Below the pieces are notes generated by a model. The model ran no database searches. It was not told the DNA's origin and saw nothing but the letters and a program-made list of their open reading frames with translations. A DNA stretch of 64,000 nt from Tetzosporium hominis (GTDB taxonomy: Bacteria > Bacillota > Bacilli > Bacillales_A > Planococcaceae), in contig NZ_NOKQ01000187.1 of assembly GCF_002265435.1 (NCBI RefSeq), positions 145,748 to 209,747 on the forward strand, in the 5' to 3' direction. Below are positions 35,732 through 44,056 of the stretch, piece after piece (positions within the stretch are counted from its first letter, which is position 1; the number at the start of each line of letters is the position of its first letter). The position numbers and the translations under genes were made by a program.

Positions 35732-35862
35732 CAATAACCCTCCCTCTTGGTCACACTATCACTAATAACATTAGTCAACATCATTATTGTACTCCATTCA
35801 AGAAAAAACGAAAAGAGAAATGAGGCAAGTTTTGATGCATTGTGACAAATTCGACAAATCTA

Positions 35863-37002
35863 TCAGCAACCTACATGACGTGCAATGACCATGCGTTGCA
35901 CTTCAGAAGTTCCCTCTCCGATTTCAAGAAGCTTTGCATCTCTCATAAAGCGCTCCACTTCATATTCTTTCATATAACCATAGCCACCATGGATTTGGAT
36001 TGCTTCGTCAGCCACTTCCATTGCAATCTCAGAGGCATAGAGTTTACACATCGCTGCTTCTTTACCAAATGCACGACCTTGATCTTTCAACCAAGCTGCT
36101 TTGTAGACCATAGTACGAGCTAATTCAATCTTTAAAGCCATATCAGCAAGTTTAAACTGTGTGATTTGAAACTCTGATAGCGATTTTCCAAATTGTTTCC
36201 GCTCTTTCGAGTAGCGCAATGCTTTGTCGAATGCCGCTTGTGCAATTCCTACTGCCATCGCCCCAATACCGATACGCCCTCCATCTAAAGTAGTCAAGAA
36301 TTGTTTAAATCCGTTTCCTTGAACCCCTAATAAGTTTTCTTTTGGAACACGAACATTTTCAAATACAAGCTCGGTCGTGTTCGAAGCGTTAAGACCCATT
36401 TTTTCGTAATTGTCGATAATAGTGAAGCCTTCTGCGTCAGTAGGAACGATAATAGCAGAAATCTCTTTCTTCCCATTCTCTGTACCGGTAATAGCAGTGA
36501 TAGCTAAATGTTTTGCATGACTTGCATTCGTGATGTACACTTTGCTACCGTTGATGACCCACTCGTCTCCTTCTAATTTCGCAGTAGTTTGAGTACCACC
36601 AGCGTCTGATCCTGCATTCGGTTCAGTTAAACCAAATGCACCAAATGATTCTCCTGTGCAGATCGGTGTCAAATACTTCTTCTTTTGCTCTTCTGTTCCG
36701 AACAGACTAAGCGGAGCACCGCCTAGTGAAATATGTGCAGAATACGTGATTCCAGTAGAAGCACAAGCACGGCTCAATTCTTCTGTGACGATGGCAAAGC
36801 TGATCGTATCCGCGCCAGCACCACCGTATTCCTCGTCAAATGGAAGACCCATCATTCCCATATCGCTTAATTCTTTGAAGATGTCTGTCGGAAATTGTTT
36901 CGTTTTATCGCGCTCAATCGCCCCAGGAGCGACCTTTTCATTAGCAAAATCACGCATCATATTTTTTAGCATTTGGTGTTCTTGAGTTAAATCAAAATTC
37001 AT
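35863..37002 (-). CDS. Acyl-CoA dehydrogenase
   Basis: 379 aa, full length. The three domains are clear: N-terminal helices (MNFDLTQEHQMLKNMMRDFA), the beta domain with FGAFGLTEPNAGSDAGGT, and the C-terminal helical domain. The catalytic base is Glu363 in EIGEGTSEVQRM, as in short-chain enzymes. FAD-dependent removal of two hydrogens from an acyl-CoA, with electrons passed to electron-transfer flavoprotein. Closest in pattern to butyryl/short-chain dehydrogenases such as AcdA, but the chain length cannot be told from sequence. Next to cccA rather than to other beta-oxidation genes. Confidence 0.9.
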   Translation of the reverse strand: MNFDLTQEHQMLKNMMRDFANEKVAPGAIERDKTKQFPTDIFKELSDMGMMGLPFDEEYGGAGADTISFAIVTEELSRACASTGITYSAHISLGGAPLSLFGTEEQKKKYLTPICTGESFGAFGLTEPNAGSDAGGTQTTAKLEGDEWVINGSKVYITNASHAKHLAITAITGTENGKKEISAIIVPTDAEGFTIIDNYEKMGLNASNTTELVFENVRVPKENLLGVQGNGFKQFLTTLDGGRIGIGAMAVGIAQAAFDKALRYSKERKQFGKSLSEFQITQFKLADMALKIELARTMVYKAAWLKDQGRAFGKEAAMCKLYASEIAMEVADEAIQIHGGYGYMKEYEVERFMRDAKLLEIGEGTSEVQRMVIARHVGC

Positions 37003-37043
37003 TTCTACATCCCCTTTTATCCCCTTAGTAAACGCTTACATGT

Positions 37044-37071
37044 TTGATTATACAGAACTCTTTGATAAAAT
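37044..37071 (+). promoter_or_regulatory. Candidate plus-strand promoter of the structured RNA
   Basis: TTGATT (37044-37049), 16-bp spacer, TAAAAT (37066-37071), leading into the structured region that begins near 37118. The same DNA read on the minus strand offers ATGCCA-N18-TATAAT for the acyl-CoA dehydrogenase gene, so two promoters may overlap face to face. Confidence 0.55.
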
Positions 37072-37117
37072 GGCATAAAAATGAATGTGAATTTAAACAC
37101 GTACTTTTAGATGTGAA

Positions 37118-37216
37118 AGGCGTTCGCTCAGAAATCTCGTGAAAACCAGGCGCCCCAATTGAGGCGCTCTTTGCCTCGGTTGGGGTGAATGGTTTTTACG
37201 TGTATTTCTAACGCCT
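37118..37216 (+). repeat. Structured domain copy 1
   Basis: Helix pairs: 118-124/210-216, 130-135/204-209, 138-148/190-200 (11 bp including one G-U), 153-158/180-185 and tip 161-165/173-177 (all +37000). Loop GCTCTTT. It is homologous to copy 2 at 37338-37436 by structure and by the shared tip and AGAAA/TTTCT segments. Confidence 0.75.
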
Positions 37217-37337
37217 GCAACTCGATTTCGTTAGATGCAGAAAACGCCGCTCTAATGCTAAAATCGTGCCTGACTTGGGGCTGTTTCCAAAAGGGCCGCG
37301 CCGAATCTTCCCAATCGCTTCACACAAGAAAAGTGGA

Positions 37338-37436
37338 ACCGGCTTGGTCAGAAACTTCTCGGGAATCGGACGGACCCGGTGAGGCGTTCTGTGCCTCATT
37401 GGGTGTGGTCGATTTTCGAGTGGGTTTCTAGCCGGT
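37338..37436 (+). repeat. Structured domain copy 2
   Basis: Helix pairs: 338-343/431-436, 350-355/424-429, then two U-G pairs (356-357 with 423-422), 358-367 with 420-411 including G-U at 362/416 and 363/415, 369-371/408-410, 374-377/401-404 and tip 381-385/393-397 (all +37000). Loop GTTCTGT. About 100 bases, the same length as copy 1. Confidence 0.75.
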
Positions 37437-37612
37437 GTAACTAGATATCTAAGCGACACGGGTGATATCCGGCATCGACCTGATCCTTCAGGAAACAGCC
37501 CCAAGATCTACGGCACGCTTCTTCGCAATATTCTTTGCAGCTCTCAGCAAAAAGCCTCTCGATGAATTTCGTAAATCGATAACACTTAGGTGTATAAGGC
37601 GTTTGCTTAGAA

Positions 37613-37646
37613 GTGAAAAAAACCACTCCCCATAAAGAGAAGTGGC
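37613..37646 (-). terminator. sigA terminator
   Basis: On the minus strand CCACTTCTC and GGAGTGG form a hairpin followed by seven U (plus-strand A run about 37616-37622). It closes the dnaG-sigA transcript before the structured RNA region. Confidence 0.88.
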
Positions 37647-37652
37647 TGTAGG

Positions 37653-38777
37653 TCAATCTAAGAAATCTTTTAAACGTTTGCTACGAGAGGGATGACGAAG
37701 TTTACGAAGTGCTTTTGCCTCAATTTGTCGGATACGCTCACGAGTAACACCAAACACTTTCCCAACTTCTTCAAGCGTTCTTGTACGACCATCGTCAAGA
37801 CCAAAACGGAGACGTAATACGTTTTCTTCGCGGTCTGTCAATGTGTCTAGAACATCTTCTAACTGTTCTTTAAGAAGTTCGTAAGCTGCGTGATCCGATG
37901 GAGACTGAGCATCTGCATCTTCAATAAAATCACCGAGGTGTGAATCATCTTCTTCTCCAATTGGAGTTTCAAGTGACACAGGCTCTTGAGCAATCTTTAA
38001 GATTTCCCGTACTTTTTCTGCTGGAAGGTCCATTTCTTCTCCAATTTCTTCTGGAGATGGCTCACGGCCTAGATCTTGCAACAGTTGACGCTGAACACGG
38101 ATTAATTTATTGATTGTTTCGACCATATGGACAGGAATACGAATCGTACGCGCTTGGTCAGCAATGGCACGTGTGATTGCTTGACGAATCCACCAAGTTG
38201 CATACGTACTGAATTTGAACCCTTTCCGATGGTCAAATTTTTCAACAGCTTTAATAAGACCCATGTTTCCTTCTTGAATGAGATCAAGGAATAACATTCC
38301 ACGGCCGACATACCGCTTCGCAATACTTACAACAAGTCGCAAGTTTGCCTCAGCTAGACGTTTACGAGCTTCTTCGTCACCTTGTTCAATACGCTCTGCT
38401 AGCTCAATCTCTTGCTTAGCACTTAGCAGTTCCACACGACCAATCTCTTTCAAGTACATGCGAACAGGGTCATTGATTTTTACACCAGGAGGAACGCTCA
38501 GATCATTAAGATCAAAAGTTTCCGTTGTTTTTTTGTTCATCAACTGATCGAGTTCTTCTTCATCTCCATCTTTTCGGCCAAGTTCAATTCCCTTGCCTTC
38601 TAATTGGTCGATGAATTCTTCGATTTGATCTGACTCCAATTCAAATGTCGCTAATTTTTCAGCGATATCTCCATAAGTCAGTTCACCATTTTTCTTACCT
38701 AACTCGATTAATTGTTTCTTTGCTTCATCTAATGACAACTCCAAATCTTCTTTCACCTGATCTGATTTTTCTGCCAT
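37653..38777 (-). CDS. sigA: Primary sigma factor SigA (RpoD)
   Basis: 374 aa, near the B. subtilis length of 371. Region 1.1 is at the N-terminus; region 1.2 is [11 protein letters not shown] (about 105-115); region 2 contains [21 protein letters not shown] and the -10 recognition helix [17 protein letters not shown]; region 3 [15 protein letters not shown]; region 4 with [24 protein letters not shown] contacts the -35 box. It directs most transcription. It lies 31 bases after dnaG in the macromolecular synthesis operon; rpsU has been separated, as in Bacillus. Confidence 0.98.
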   Translation of the reverse strand: MAEKSDQVKEDLELSLDEAKKQLIELGKKNGELTYGDIAEKLATFELESDQIEEFIDQLEGKGIELGRKDGDEEELDQLMNKKTTETFDLNDLSVPPGVKINDPVRMYLKEIGRVELLSAKQEIELAERIEQGDEEARKRLAEANLRLVVSIAKRYVGRGMLFLDLIQEGNMGLIKAVEKFDHRKGFKFSTYATWWIRQAITRAIADQARTIRIPVHMVETINKLIRVQRQLLQDLGREPSPEEIGEEMDLPAEKVREILKIAQEPVSLETPIGEEDDSHLGDFIEDADAQSPSDHAAYELLKEQLEDVLDTLTDREENVLRLRFGLDDGRTRTLEEVGKVFGVTRERIRQIEAKALRKLRHPSRSKRLKDFLD

Positions 38778-38808
38778 AAGAATTCCTCCTTTACGTGCCT
38801 AAATGAAA

Positions 38809-40635
38809 TCAGATTGTATGAAGAGTGCGCTTGAGTTCAATCGCCTGTTTGGCTAGTTCAAGTGCTTTCGTGTAATCTGACAATTTTTCAGCTACTTTAG
38901 ATTCGTGCATTAATGCTTCAATACGTTTCTCTACCCGATATTTTCGTAGTTGACGCATACTATCTTCAATTTCCTTGGTACTGCTTTCTGGGTCTTTATC
39001 CAACATGGTGGCAAACATATATACTTTTTTTAATGAGGGATTTTCAGTTACTTCTAGTAACCTTTGAAAATCACCTGTCGGATATTTTTCATAAAATGCT
39101 AACAAATGTAGAAAAGCCTCTACCAACTCATCATGGACAAACAACTCCATGTCTTCTTGAATCCCTTTTGACCTAAAGACCGTGGGGTCGTCCAACAAGT
39201 GAGCAAGTAGCAAGTACTCAGCACGACTTGTAGCATCTAATTTCTGAGCAGGCGCTTTTACTACGGGTTGTCTCTCGAGAGCTGGTCGCTCCGTCTGTTC
39301 TGACTTTGCACGTTTGGCAAGTTGCTTGCGCAGTTGCTGCTCAATTACGTCTTGCCCGATACCTACTTCTTCTGCCAGTTGCTTTACGTAATACGACTGT
39401 TCAATTGGAGAAGCTGATTTCGCGATCTCTGTAATAATGGTGTCCGTATACTGTAAGACGTCAGAGTCGTTCTGAAGGTTCAATCCCTTTCGGTAATACA
39501 CCATGGAGAAAGCCATTTCAGAGAGTCCTTTTTCTCCAGCAAGCTTTGCTAGAGCCTCCAGACCATGTTGACGACTGTAGTCATCTGGATCCGATTGGTT
39601 CGGCAACAGTAAAGCAGACCGTTGCAAGGTTTTACCACTTGTTGCTTGGAAAGCTTTCTTCGTAGCTTCCATACCCGCTTTATCACCGTCGAAACAAAAA
39701 ACAAACTGACTCGTCAGCCGTTTTAAACGAGTAATGTGATTTTGAGTAAGAGCCGTTCCCATAGTGCCAATGACGTTATCAATTCCAGCTCTAGAAAATG
39801 CAATCACATCTAAAAATCCTTCAGAAATGATGACTTGCTTTTTCATACGAATAGCGACTCGCGCATGGTGCATGTTATATAGAACATCATTTTTCTGAAA
39901 CAGTTCACTCTCAGGACTATTCAAGTATTTAGCTTCATCAGCATTTGCATCCAAAATTCGCCCAGAGAATGCAATAACTTGTCCTTTGTCGTCCATTATC
40001 GGGAACATGATTCGGTTCCGGAAACGGTCAAAATAGCGCTCTTTTTCTTCTTGCTTTACTAACAGGCCACATTTCTCCATTTCAGAAGGCTCATACCCTC
40101 GTTGCTGGAGCAGTAGAGTTAGGTTGTCCCAACCGGGCATACTATATCCAATCTGAAACTTTTTTATGGTTTCTTCATCAATGCCTCGATTTTTTAAGTA
40201 ATCAAGTGCTTCCTCTCCTTCTACTGTGTTGAGCAGAAGATGATGATAGTAGGAAGCTGCAAAGGTGTGTGCTGCCCTCCATTTATCTTGGGCAGGATTT
40301 CGGGTCGACTCATTGGAAGCAGAGCTTGGACCTTCATCCAGTTGGAGGTCTAATCCAGTCCGTTCTGCAAGTCGATTGATGGTCTGTTGAAAAGTAAACC
40401 CCTCAATATCCATCAAAAACGTTATAACGTTTCCTCCTGCACCACAGCCAAAGCAATGAAAGATTTGTTTTTCTTGTGCGACAGAGAAAGAAGGCGTCTG
40501 CTCACCATGAAAAGGACACAGACCAAAATAATTCCGCCCTCTTTTCGTGAGCTGTACATAGTCTCCAACGACGTCTACAATGTCAACGGAAGAGCGAACT
40601 TGTTCAATCACTTCATCATCTACATGTTTCGCCAT
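38809..40635 (-). CDS. dnaG: DNA primase
   Basis: 608 aa from the ATG at 40635 behind AGGTGAGC. The CHC2 zinc site uses Cys40, His43, Cys61 and Cys64 (GLCPFHGE and FHCFGCGAGG). The TOPRIM core has VIISEGFLDVIAF and FCFDGDKAG with the catalytic acidic residues. The C-terminal helicase-binding domain is divergent, as usual. It lays RNA primers at the replication fork. Between the gene and ppsR lie about 220 bases with a 7-bp inverted repeat (40680-40703) and no ORF. Confidence 0.96.
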   Translation of the reverse strand: MAKHVDDEVIEQVRSSVDIVDVVGDYVQLTKRGRNYFGLCPFHGEQTPSFSVAQEKQIFHCFGCGAGGNVITFLMDIEGFTFQQTINRLAERTGLDLQLDEGPSSASNESTRNPAQDKWRAAHTFAASYYHHLLLNTVEGEEALDYLKNRGIDEETIKKFQIGYSMPGWDNLTLLLQQRGYEPSEMEKCGLLVKQEEKERYFDRFRNRIMFPIMDDKGQVIAFSGRILDANADEAKYLNSPESELFQKNDVLYNMHHARVAIRMKKQVIISEGFLDVIAFSRAGIDNVIGTMGTALTQNHITRLKRLTSQFVFCFDGDKAGMEATKKAFQATSGKTLQRSALLLPNQSDPDDYSRQHGLEALAKLAGEKGLSEMAFSMVYYRKGLNLQNDSDVLQYTDTIITEIAKSASPIEQSYYVKQLAEEVGIGQDVIEQQLRKQLAKRAKSEQTERPALERQPVVKAPAQKLDATSRAEYLLLAHLLDDPTVFRSKGIQEDMELFVHDELVEAFLHLLAFYEKYPTGDFQRLLEVTENPSLKKVYMFATMLDKDPESSTKEIEDSMRQLRKYRVEKRIEALMHESKVAEKLSDYTKALELAKQAIELKRTLHTI

Positions 40636-40679
40636 TAGCTCACCTACTCTTTGCATACTTAACTAATTCTTCATGGGGC

Positions 40680-40703
40680 GTCGATTATCCTGCATAAATC
40701 GAC
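40680..40703. repeat. Inverted repeat upstream of dnaG
   Basis: GTCGATT (40680-40686) and AATCGAC (40697-40703) pair perfectly around a 10-base loop, about 45 bases before the dnaG start. No U run follows, so it is not a terminator; it could be an operator or leader hairpin for dnaG-sigA. Confidence 0.45.
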
Positions 40704-40807
40704 ACTTCTTCTGAAAAAAATAAAAAACTACTAATCACAAACCATAATTATAAACTATATCCTACAGAATCGCTATGACATCTGGTGAAAAAATAACAAA
40801 AGAATCG

Positions 40808-40845
40808 AGACAAAATCCGGGCGCATTGGCTGCCCGGATTTCTTA
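40808..40845 (-). terminator. ppsR terminator
   Basis: AAATCCGGGC GCATTG GCTGCCCGGATTT folds into a GC-rich hairpin, with TTTTG following on the minus strand. Confidence 0.85.
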
Positions 40846-40853
40846 AGTGCATC

Positions 40854-41666
40854 TTATAATTGTTTTGTAGATTCTTGTCGTTTTGAAATGATGATATTTG
40901 CCGTTTCTTCAACTGCCCGGTTTGTGACATCGATCACTTCACATCCAATACGGTCAACTACCGCATGGAAGTGTTTCAACTCTTCTTGAATTCTCTCTAT
41001 TTTAGCGTAGTTTGCTTCATCACTCAAGCCAATCGCCTTGAGACGCTCACGCCGGATAGAATTGAGTTTTTCCGGATTGATCACAAGTCCAAAACATTTG
41101 GCAGGATCAATGTGAAACAGTTCCTCTGGGGGATCCACTTCTGGAACAAGCGGGACGTTTGCTACTTTCCAGCGTTTGTTCGCTAAGTACTGGGATAAAG
41201 GAGTTTTCGACGTCCGAGAGACTCCAACTAAAACGATATCAGCTTGTAACAGTCCTCGAGGGTCTCTTCCATCATCATATTTTACTGCAAATTCAACTGC
41301 TTCAATCTTAGCAAAATAATCTTCATCCAAACGACGCACAAGTCCAGGCTCTTGCATTGCATGAATCCCGATTACCTTTTCGAATTTTTCAATGACGGGT
41401 CCCATTAAATCGATGGCTTCAACTCCAGCCATTTCAGATAGTATAGCCACTTGCTGTTTCATATCATCTCGTACCAATGTATAAATAATAATGGCTTGAT
41501 GCGATTTAGCAAGATCTACAATTTCTTGAATATATTCTAACGAATCGATATGGGTGAATCGTTTAATTCGTGCTTTGTGATAGACATCTTCAAACTGACT
41601 AAGAGCGGCTTTAGCGACCAGCTCTCCCGTCTCTCCAATAGAGTCCGAAATAATAAAAATATGCAC
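40854..41666 (-). CDS. yqfL: Pyruvate, phosphate dikinase regulatory protein (PpsR/YqfL family)
   Basis: 270 aa from a GTG at 41666, chosen because AAGGAG lies nine bases upstream; a longer frame would overlap ccpN. Motifs: [17 protein letters not shown] (N-terminus), the P-loop-like [30 protein letters not shown] (here described from about 149) and [10 protein letters not shown]. The DUF299 family both phosphorylates and dephosphorylates a threonine on PPDK or PEP synthase, using ADP. In B. subtilis yqfL is coupled to ccpN and affects its output, and the same pairing is seen here with a 13-base gap. Confidence 0.92.
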   Translation of the reverse strand: MHIFIISDSIGETGELVAKAALSQFEDVYHKARIKRFTHIDSLEYIQEIVDLAKSHQAIIIYTLVRDDMKQQVAILSEMAGVEAIDLMGPVIEKFEKVIGIHAMQEPGLVRRLDEDYFAKIEAVEFAVKYDDGRDPRGLLQADIVLVGVSRTSKTPLSQYLANKRWKVANVPLVPEVDPPEELFHIDPAKCFGLVINPEKLNSIRRERLKAIGLSDEANYAKIERIQEELKHFHAVVDRIGCEVIDVTNRAVEETANIIISKRQESTKQL

Positions 41667-41679
41667 TAGGTCACTCTCC

Positions 41680-42318
41680 TTAAATATCATGCTCATCAGC
41701 TAGCGCTAGAAAAGCTCGTGTGATCGTCGTCTTGGTCACGCGACCGACAACCTCTAAGCCATCATCTCTGCGTTTGACCACTGGTAATGAATCAATTTGA
41801 CGGTCCATCAATAACTGAGCAGCACTTAGTAATGAATCTTCTTTATGACAGACTGTGATGTTTGGCATACGAGTCATCATCATGTGAACAGGCATCTTGT
41901 TCAAGTCTTGATTTCCGATTGAGATTCGCAACAAATCTTTTCTAGAGACGACACCCGTCAATATGCCACTTTTGTTTACAACAAACATGGACCCGACATC
42001 TTCAAGGAACAACTGACAGATGGCATCGTATACCGAGATATGTTCTTGAATGACGACGGGCACCGATTGAAAATCTTTCACTTTCCACTTGGTCATCGTA
42101 TCTGAAATGGCCTGACCCGTTTTTTTACCAGAATAAAAATAACCGACACGAGGACGTGCATCCAAGTATCCCGCCATTGTTAAAATAGCTAGGTCCGGTC
42201 GTAAAGTGGACCGAGTGAGATGAAGTCGATCCGCAATTTGTTCCCCGGTAATCGGACCATTCTCTTTAACTATATCCAATATTTCTACTTGCCGTTTATT
42301 GAGTTCGATTGGTTCCAC
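41680..42318 (-). CDS. ccpN: Transcriptional repressor CcpN
   Basis: 212 aa. N-terminal helix-turn-helix ([20 protein letters not shown], about 26-45) and two CBS domains (about 80-138 and 145-205). CcpN represses gapB and pckA in B. subtilis and senses nucleotides via the CBS pair. The start is a GTG at 42318 with GAGGC very close upstream, so the exact start is uncertain. It is divergent from glyS. Confidence 0.92.
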   Translation of the reverse strand: MEPIELNKRQVEILDIVKENGPITGEQIADRLHLTRSTLRPDLAILTMAGYLDARPRVGYFYSGKKTGQAISDTMTKWKVKDFQSVPVVIQEHISVYDAICQLFLEDVGSMFVVNKSGILTGVVSRKDLLRISIGNQDLNKMPVHMMMTRMPNITVCHKEDSLLSAAQLLMDRQIDSLPVVKRRDDGLEVVGRVTKTTITRAFLALADEHDI

Positions 42319-42370
42319 CGCCTCAAAGTTCTACAAAATTCAGTCTAATTATAGCGCACATAAAGCCTGA

Positions 42371-42399
42371 TTGCTAAGTATTCCTGCTCATGCTATACT
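42371..42399 (+). promoter_or_regulatory. glyS promoter
   Basis: TTGCTA (42371-42376), 17-bp spacer, TATACT (42394-42399). Transcription should begin near 42406, at the start of the T-box leader. Confidence 0.8.
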
Positions 42400-42405
42400 A
42401 TTTTT

Positions 42406-42606
42406 ATTCAAATAGAGGCAATGAGCGGATAATAAGTAGTACACAATGAGCGAGCAGGAGATGGTGAAAGCCTGCATTTGTATGAAACGGCACCCGGGAG
42501 TCTCACACGAACAAAGAGGACTGGAGGATTCCAGTCAATCGAGGTGGAACCGCGGGTCTTGAGACTCGTCCTCGGGCAATTGTTGCCCGTGGGCGAGTCT
42601 TTTTTT
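42406..42606 (+). promoter_or_regulatory. T-box leader (glycine) of glyS
   Basis: The T-box AGGTGGAACCGCGGG is at 42542-42556; its TGGA pairs with the UCCA end of tRNA-Gly (U73). Stem I features GAGCAGGAGATGGTGAAAGCCTGC (42452 onward, given here with its AGGAGATGGTGAAAG core) are typical. A GGC at 42489-42491 is a candidate specifier codon. The terminator GACTCG...CGAGTC (42563-42599) with seven U follows. Uncharged tRNA-Gly should allow read-through. The leader is only about 200 nt and stem II elements appear to be missing, as in other glycine T-boxes. Confidence 0.92.
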
Positions 42607-42637
42607 GTTCGTGAACATCAAAAAGGAGGAATATTCA

Positions 42638-44014
42638 ATGAACATGGAAACAATCGTAAGCATCGCCAAGCAGCGTGGTTTCGTATTCCCTGGCTCTGAA
42701 ATCTACGGTGGATTAGCTAACACATGGGATTACGGTCCACTTGGAATCGAGTTAAAAAACAACATTAAAAAAGCTTGGTGGAAAAAATTTATTCAAGAGT
42801 CTCCAACAAACGTTGGAATCGATGCGGCAATTTTGATGAACCCGAAAACTTGGGTGGCATCAGGGCACATTGGAAACTTCAACGATCCGATGATTGATTG
42901 TAAGGCTTGTAAATCACGTCATCGCGCGGACAAAATCATTGAAGATGCACTAGACGCTAAAGGCATCGAAATGGTCGTAGACGGCTTGTCATTCGATGAT
43001 ATGAAAAAGCTAATTGACGAGCATCATATCGTCTGCCCAACTTGTGGCAAGTTTGATTACACCGACATACGTCAGTTCAACTTGATGTTCAAAACGTTCC
43101 AAGGTGTTACGGAAAGCTCCACAAATGAAATTTACCTTCGTCCTGAGACGGCACAAGGAATCTTTGTCAACTTTAAGAATGTTCAGCGCTCTATGCGTAA
43201 GAAAGTACCTTTCGGTATCGGACAAATCGGTAAAAGTTTCCGAAATGAAATCACACCAGGGAACTTCACATTCCGTACACGTGAATTTGAACAAATGGAG
43301 CTTGAGTTCTTCTGCAAGCCAGGTGAAGATTTAGAATGGTACGCTTACTGGCGCGAATTCTGTAAAGATTGGTTACTTAACCTAGGAATGAAAGAAGAAA
43401 CGATTCGTCTACGTGAACACGATCAAGATGAACTGTCTCATTACTCAAATGCTACAGTCGACATCGAGTATAAGTTCCCATTCGGCTGGGGTGAGCTTTG
43501 GGGAATCGCAGACCGTACAGACTTTGACTTGAAACAACATATGGAGCATTCCAACGAAGACTTCACGTATATTGATCCTTTAACAAACGAGCGCTATGTC
43601 CCATACGTTATCGAACCTTCTTTAGGTGCTGACCGCGTGACTCTTGCGTTCTTGATCAATGCATACGAAGAAGAACAACTTGAAGGAGACGACACTCGCA
43701 ACGTGATGCGCTTCCACCCTGCTCTAGCACCTTTTAAAGCAGCAATTCTTCCACTTTCTAAAAAGCTTTCAGAGCCTGCTGGAGAATTGTTTGCCGAACT
43801 GAGCAAGCATTTCATGGTCGATTATGATGAGTCTCAGTCAATTGGAAAACGATACCGTCGTCAAGATGAAATCGGTACTCCATTCTGTATCACATATGAT
43901 TTTGATTCAGCAGAAGATGGTCAAGTGACAGTGCGTCACCGTGACTCTATGGAACAGACACGTATGCCGATTGCAGACGTGAGACTTTACATCGAAAAAC
44001 ATTTAGAGTTTTAA
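42638..44014 (+). CDS. glyS: Glycyl-tRNA synthetase, single-chain alpha2 type
   Basis: 458 aa from the ATG behind AAAGGAGG. It starts [34 protein letters not shown], the opening of the dimeric, eukaryote-like GlyRS, not of GlyQ or GlyS subunits. Class II motif 2 is [25 protein letters not shown] (described from about 196) and motif 3 [16 protein letters not shown]; a C-terminal anticodon-binding domain follows (about 365-458). A CxxC zinc pair (IVCPTCGK) is visible. It charges tRNA-Gly. B. subtilis instead has the alpha2beta2 enzyme at this locus. Confidence 0.96.
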   Translation: MNMETIVSIAKQRGFVFPGSEIYGGLANTWDYGPLGIELKNNIKKAWWKKFIQESPTNVGIDAAILMNPKTWVASGHIGNFNDPMIDCKACKSRHRADKIIEDALDAKGIEMVVDGLSFDDMKKLIDEHHIVCPTCGKFDYTDIRQFNLMFKTFQGVTESSTNEIYLRPETAQGIFVNFKNVQRSMRKKVPFGIGQIGKSFRNEITPGNFTFRTREFEQMELEFFCKPGEDLEWYAYWREFCKDWLLNLGMKEETIRLREHDQDELSHYSNATVDIEYKFPFGWGELWGIADRTDFDLKQHMEHSNEDFTYIDPLTNERYVPYVIEPSLGADRVTLAFLINAYEEEQLEGDDTRNVMRFHPALAPFKAAILPLSKKLSEPAGELFAELSKHFMVDYDESQSIGKRYRRQDEIGTPFCITYDFDSAEDGQVTVRHRDSMEQTRMPIADVRLYIEKHLEF

Positions 44015-44018
44015 AGAC

Positions 44019-44056
44019 AAAAAAGGATGTTCCCTCACTCGGGAGCATCCTTTTTA
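44019..44056. terminator. Bidirectional terminator between glyS and recO
   Basis: GGATGTTCCC and GGGAGCATCC pair around TCACTC (44025-44050), with A/T runs on both sides. Confidence 0.93.

Larger units (their letters stand above)
37078..37620 (+). ncRNA. Large structured RNA, two tandem fold copies, class not recognised
   Basis: No credible ORF is present. Domain 1 (37118-37216) and domain 2 (37338-37436) share one plan: AGGCGTT/AACGCCT or ACCGGC/GCCGGT as closing helix, a 5-6 base bulge on the 5' side, AGAAAT/ATTTCT or AGAAAC/GTTTCT, a long second helix, CCCCAA/TTGGGG or ACCC/GGGT, and a tip hairpin GAGGC-7 nt-GCCTC. The sequences differ but the pairing is kept. Domain 2 lies inside CGTGCC/GGCACG plus a perfect 15-bp helix (37274-37288 with 37491-37505). 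A further outer helix AAACGCC (37242-37248) / GGCGTTT (37598-37604) is possible. Several wobble pairs work only in plus-strand RNA. No U-tract terminator was found on the plus strand, so the 3' end is a guess. Confidence 0.72.

Noticed and set aside
37265..37517. Insertion sequence bounded by inverted repeats
   Set aside because: No transposase frame is present and the arms are nested with other helices; a non-autonomous element cannot be fully excluded, but a structured RNA explains more of the pattern.
37189..37656. ORFs of 71-98 aa in the gap between acd and sigA
   Set aside because: They overlap each other on both strands, lack ribosome sites and fall on the paired helices of the structured RNA; composition is not protein-like.
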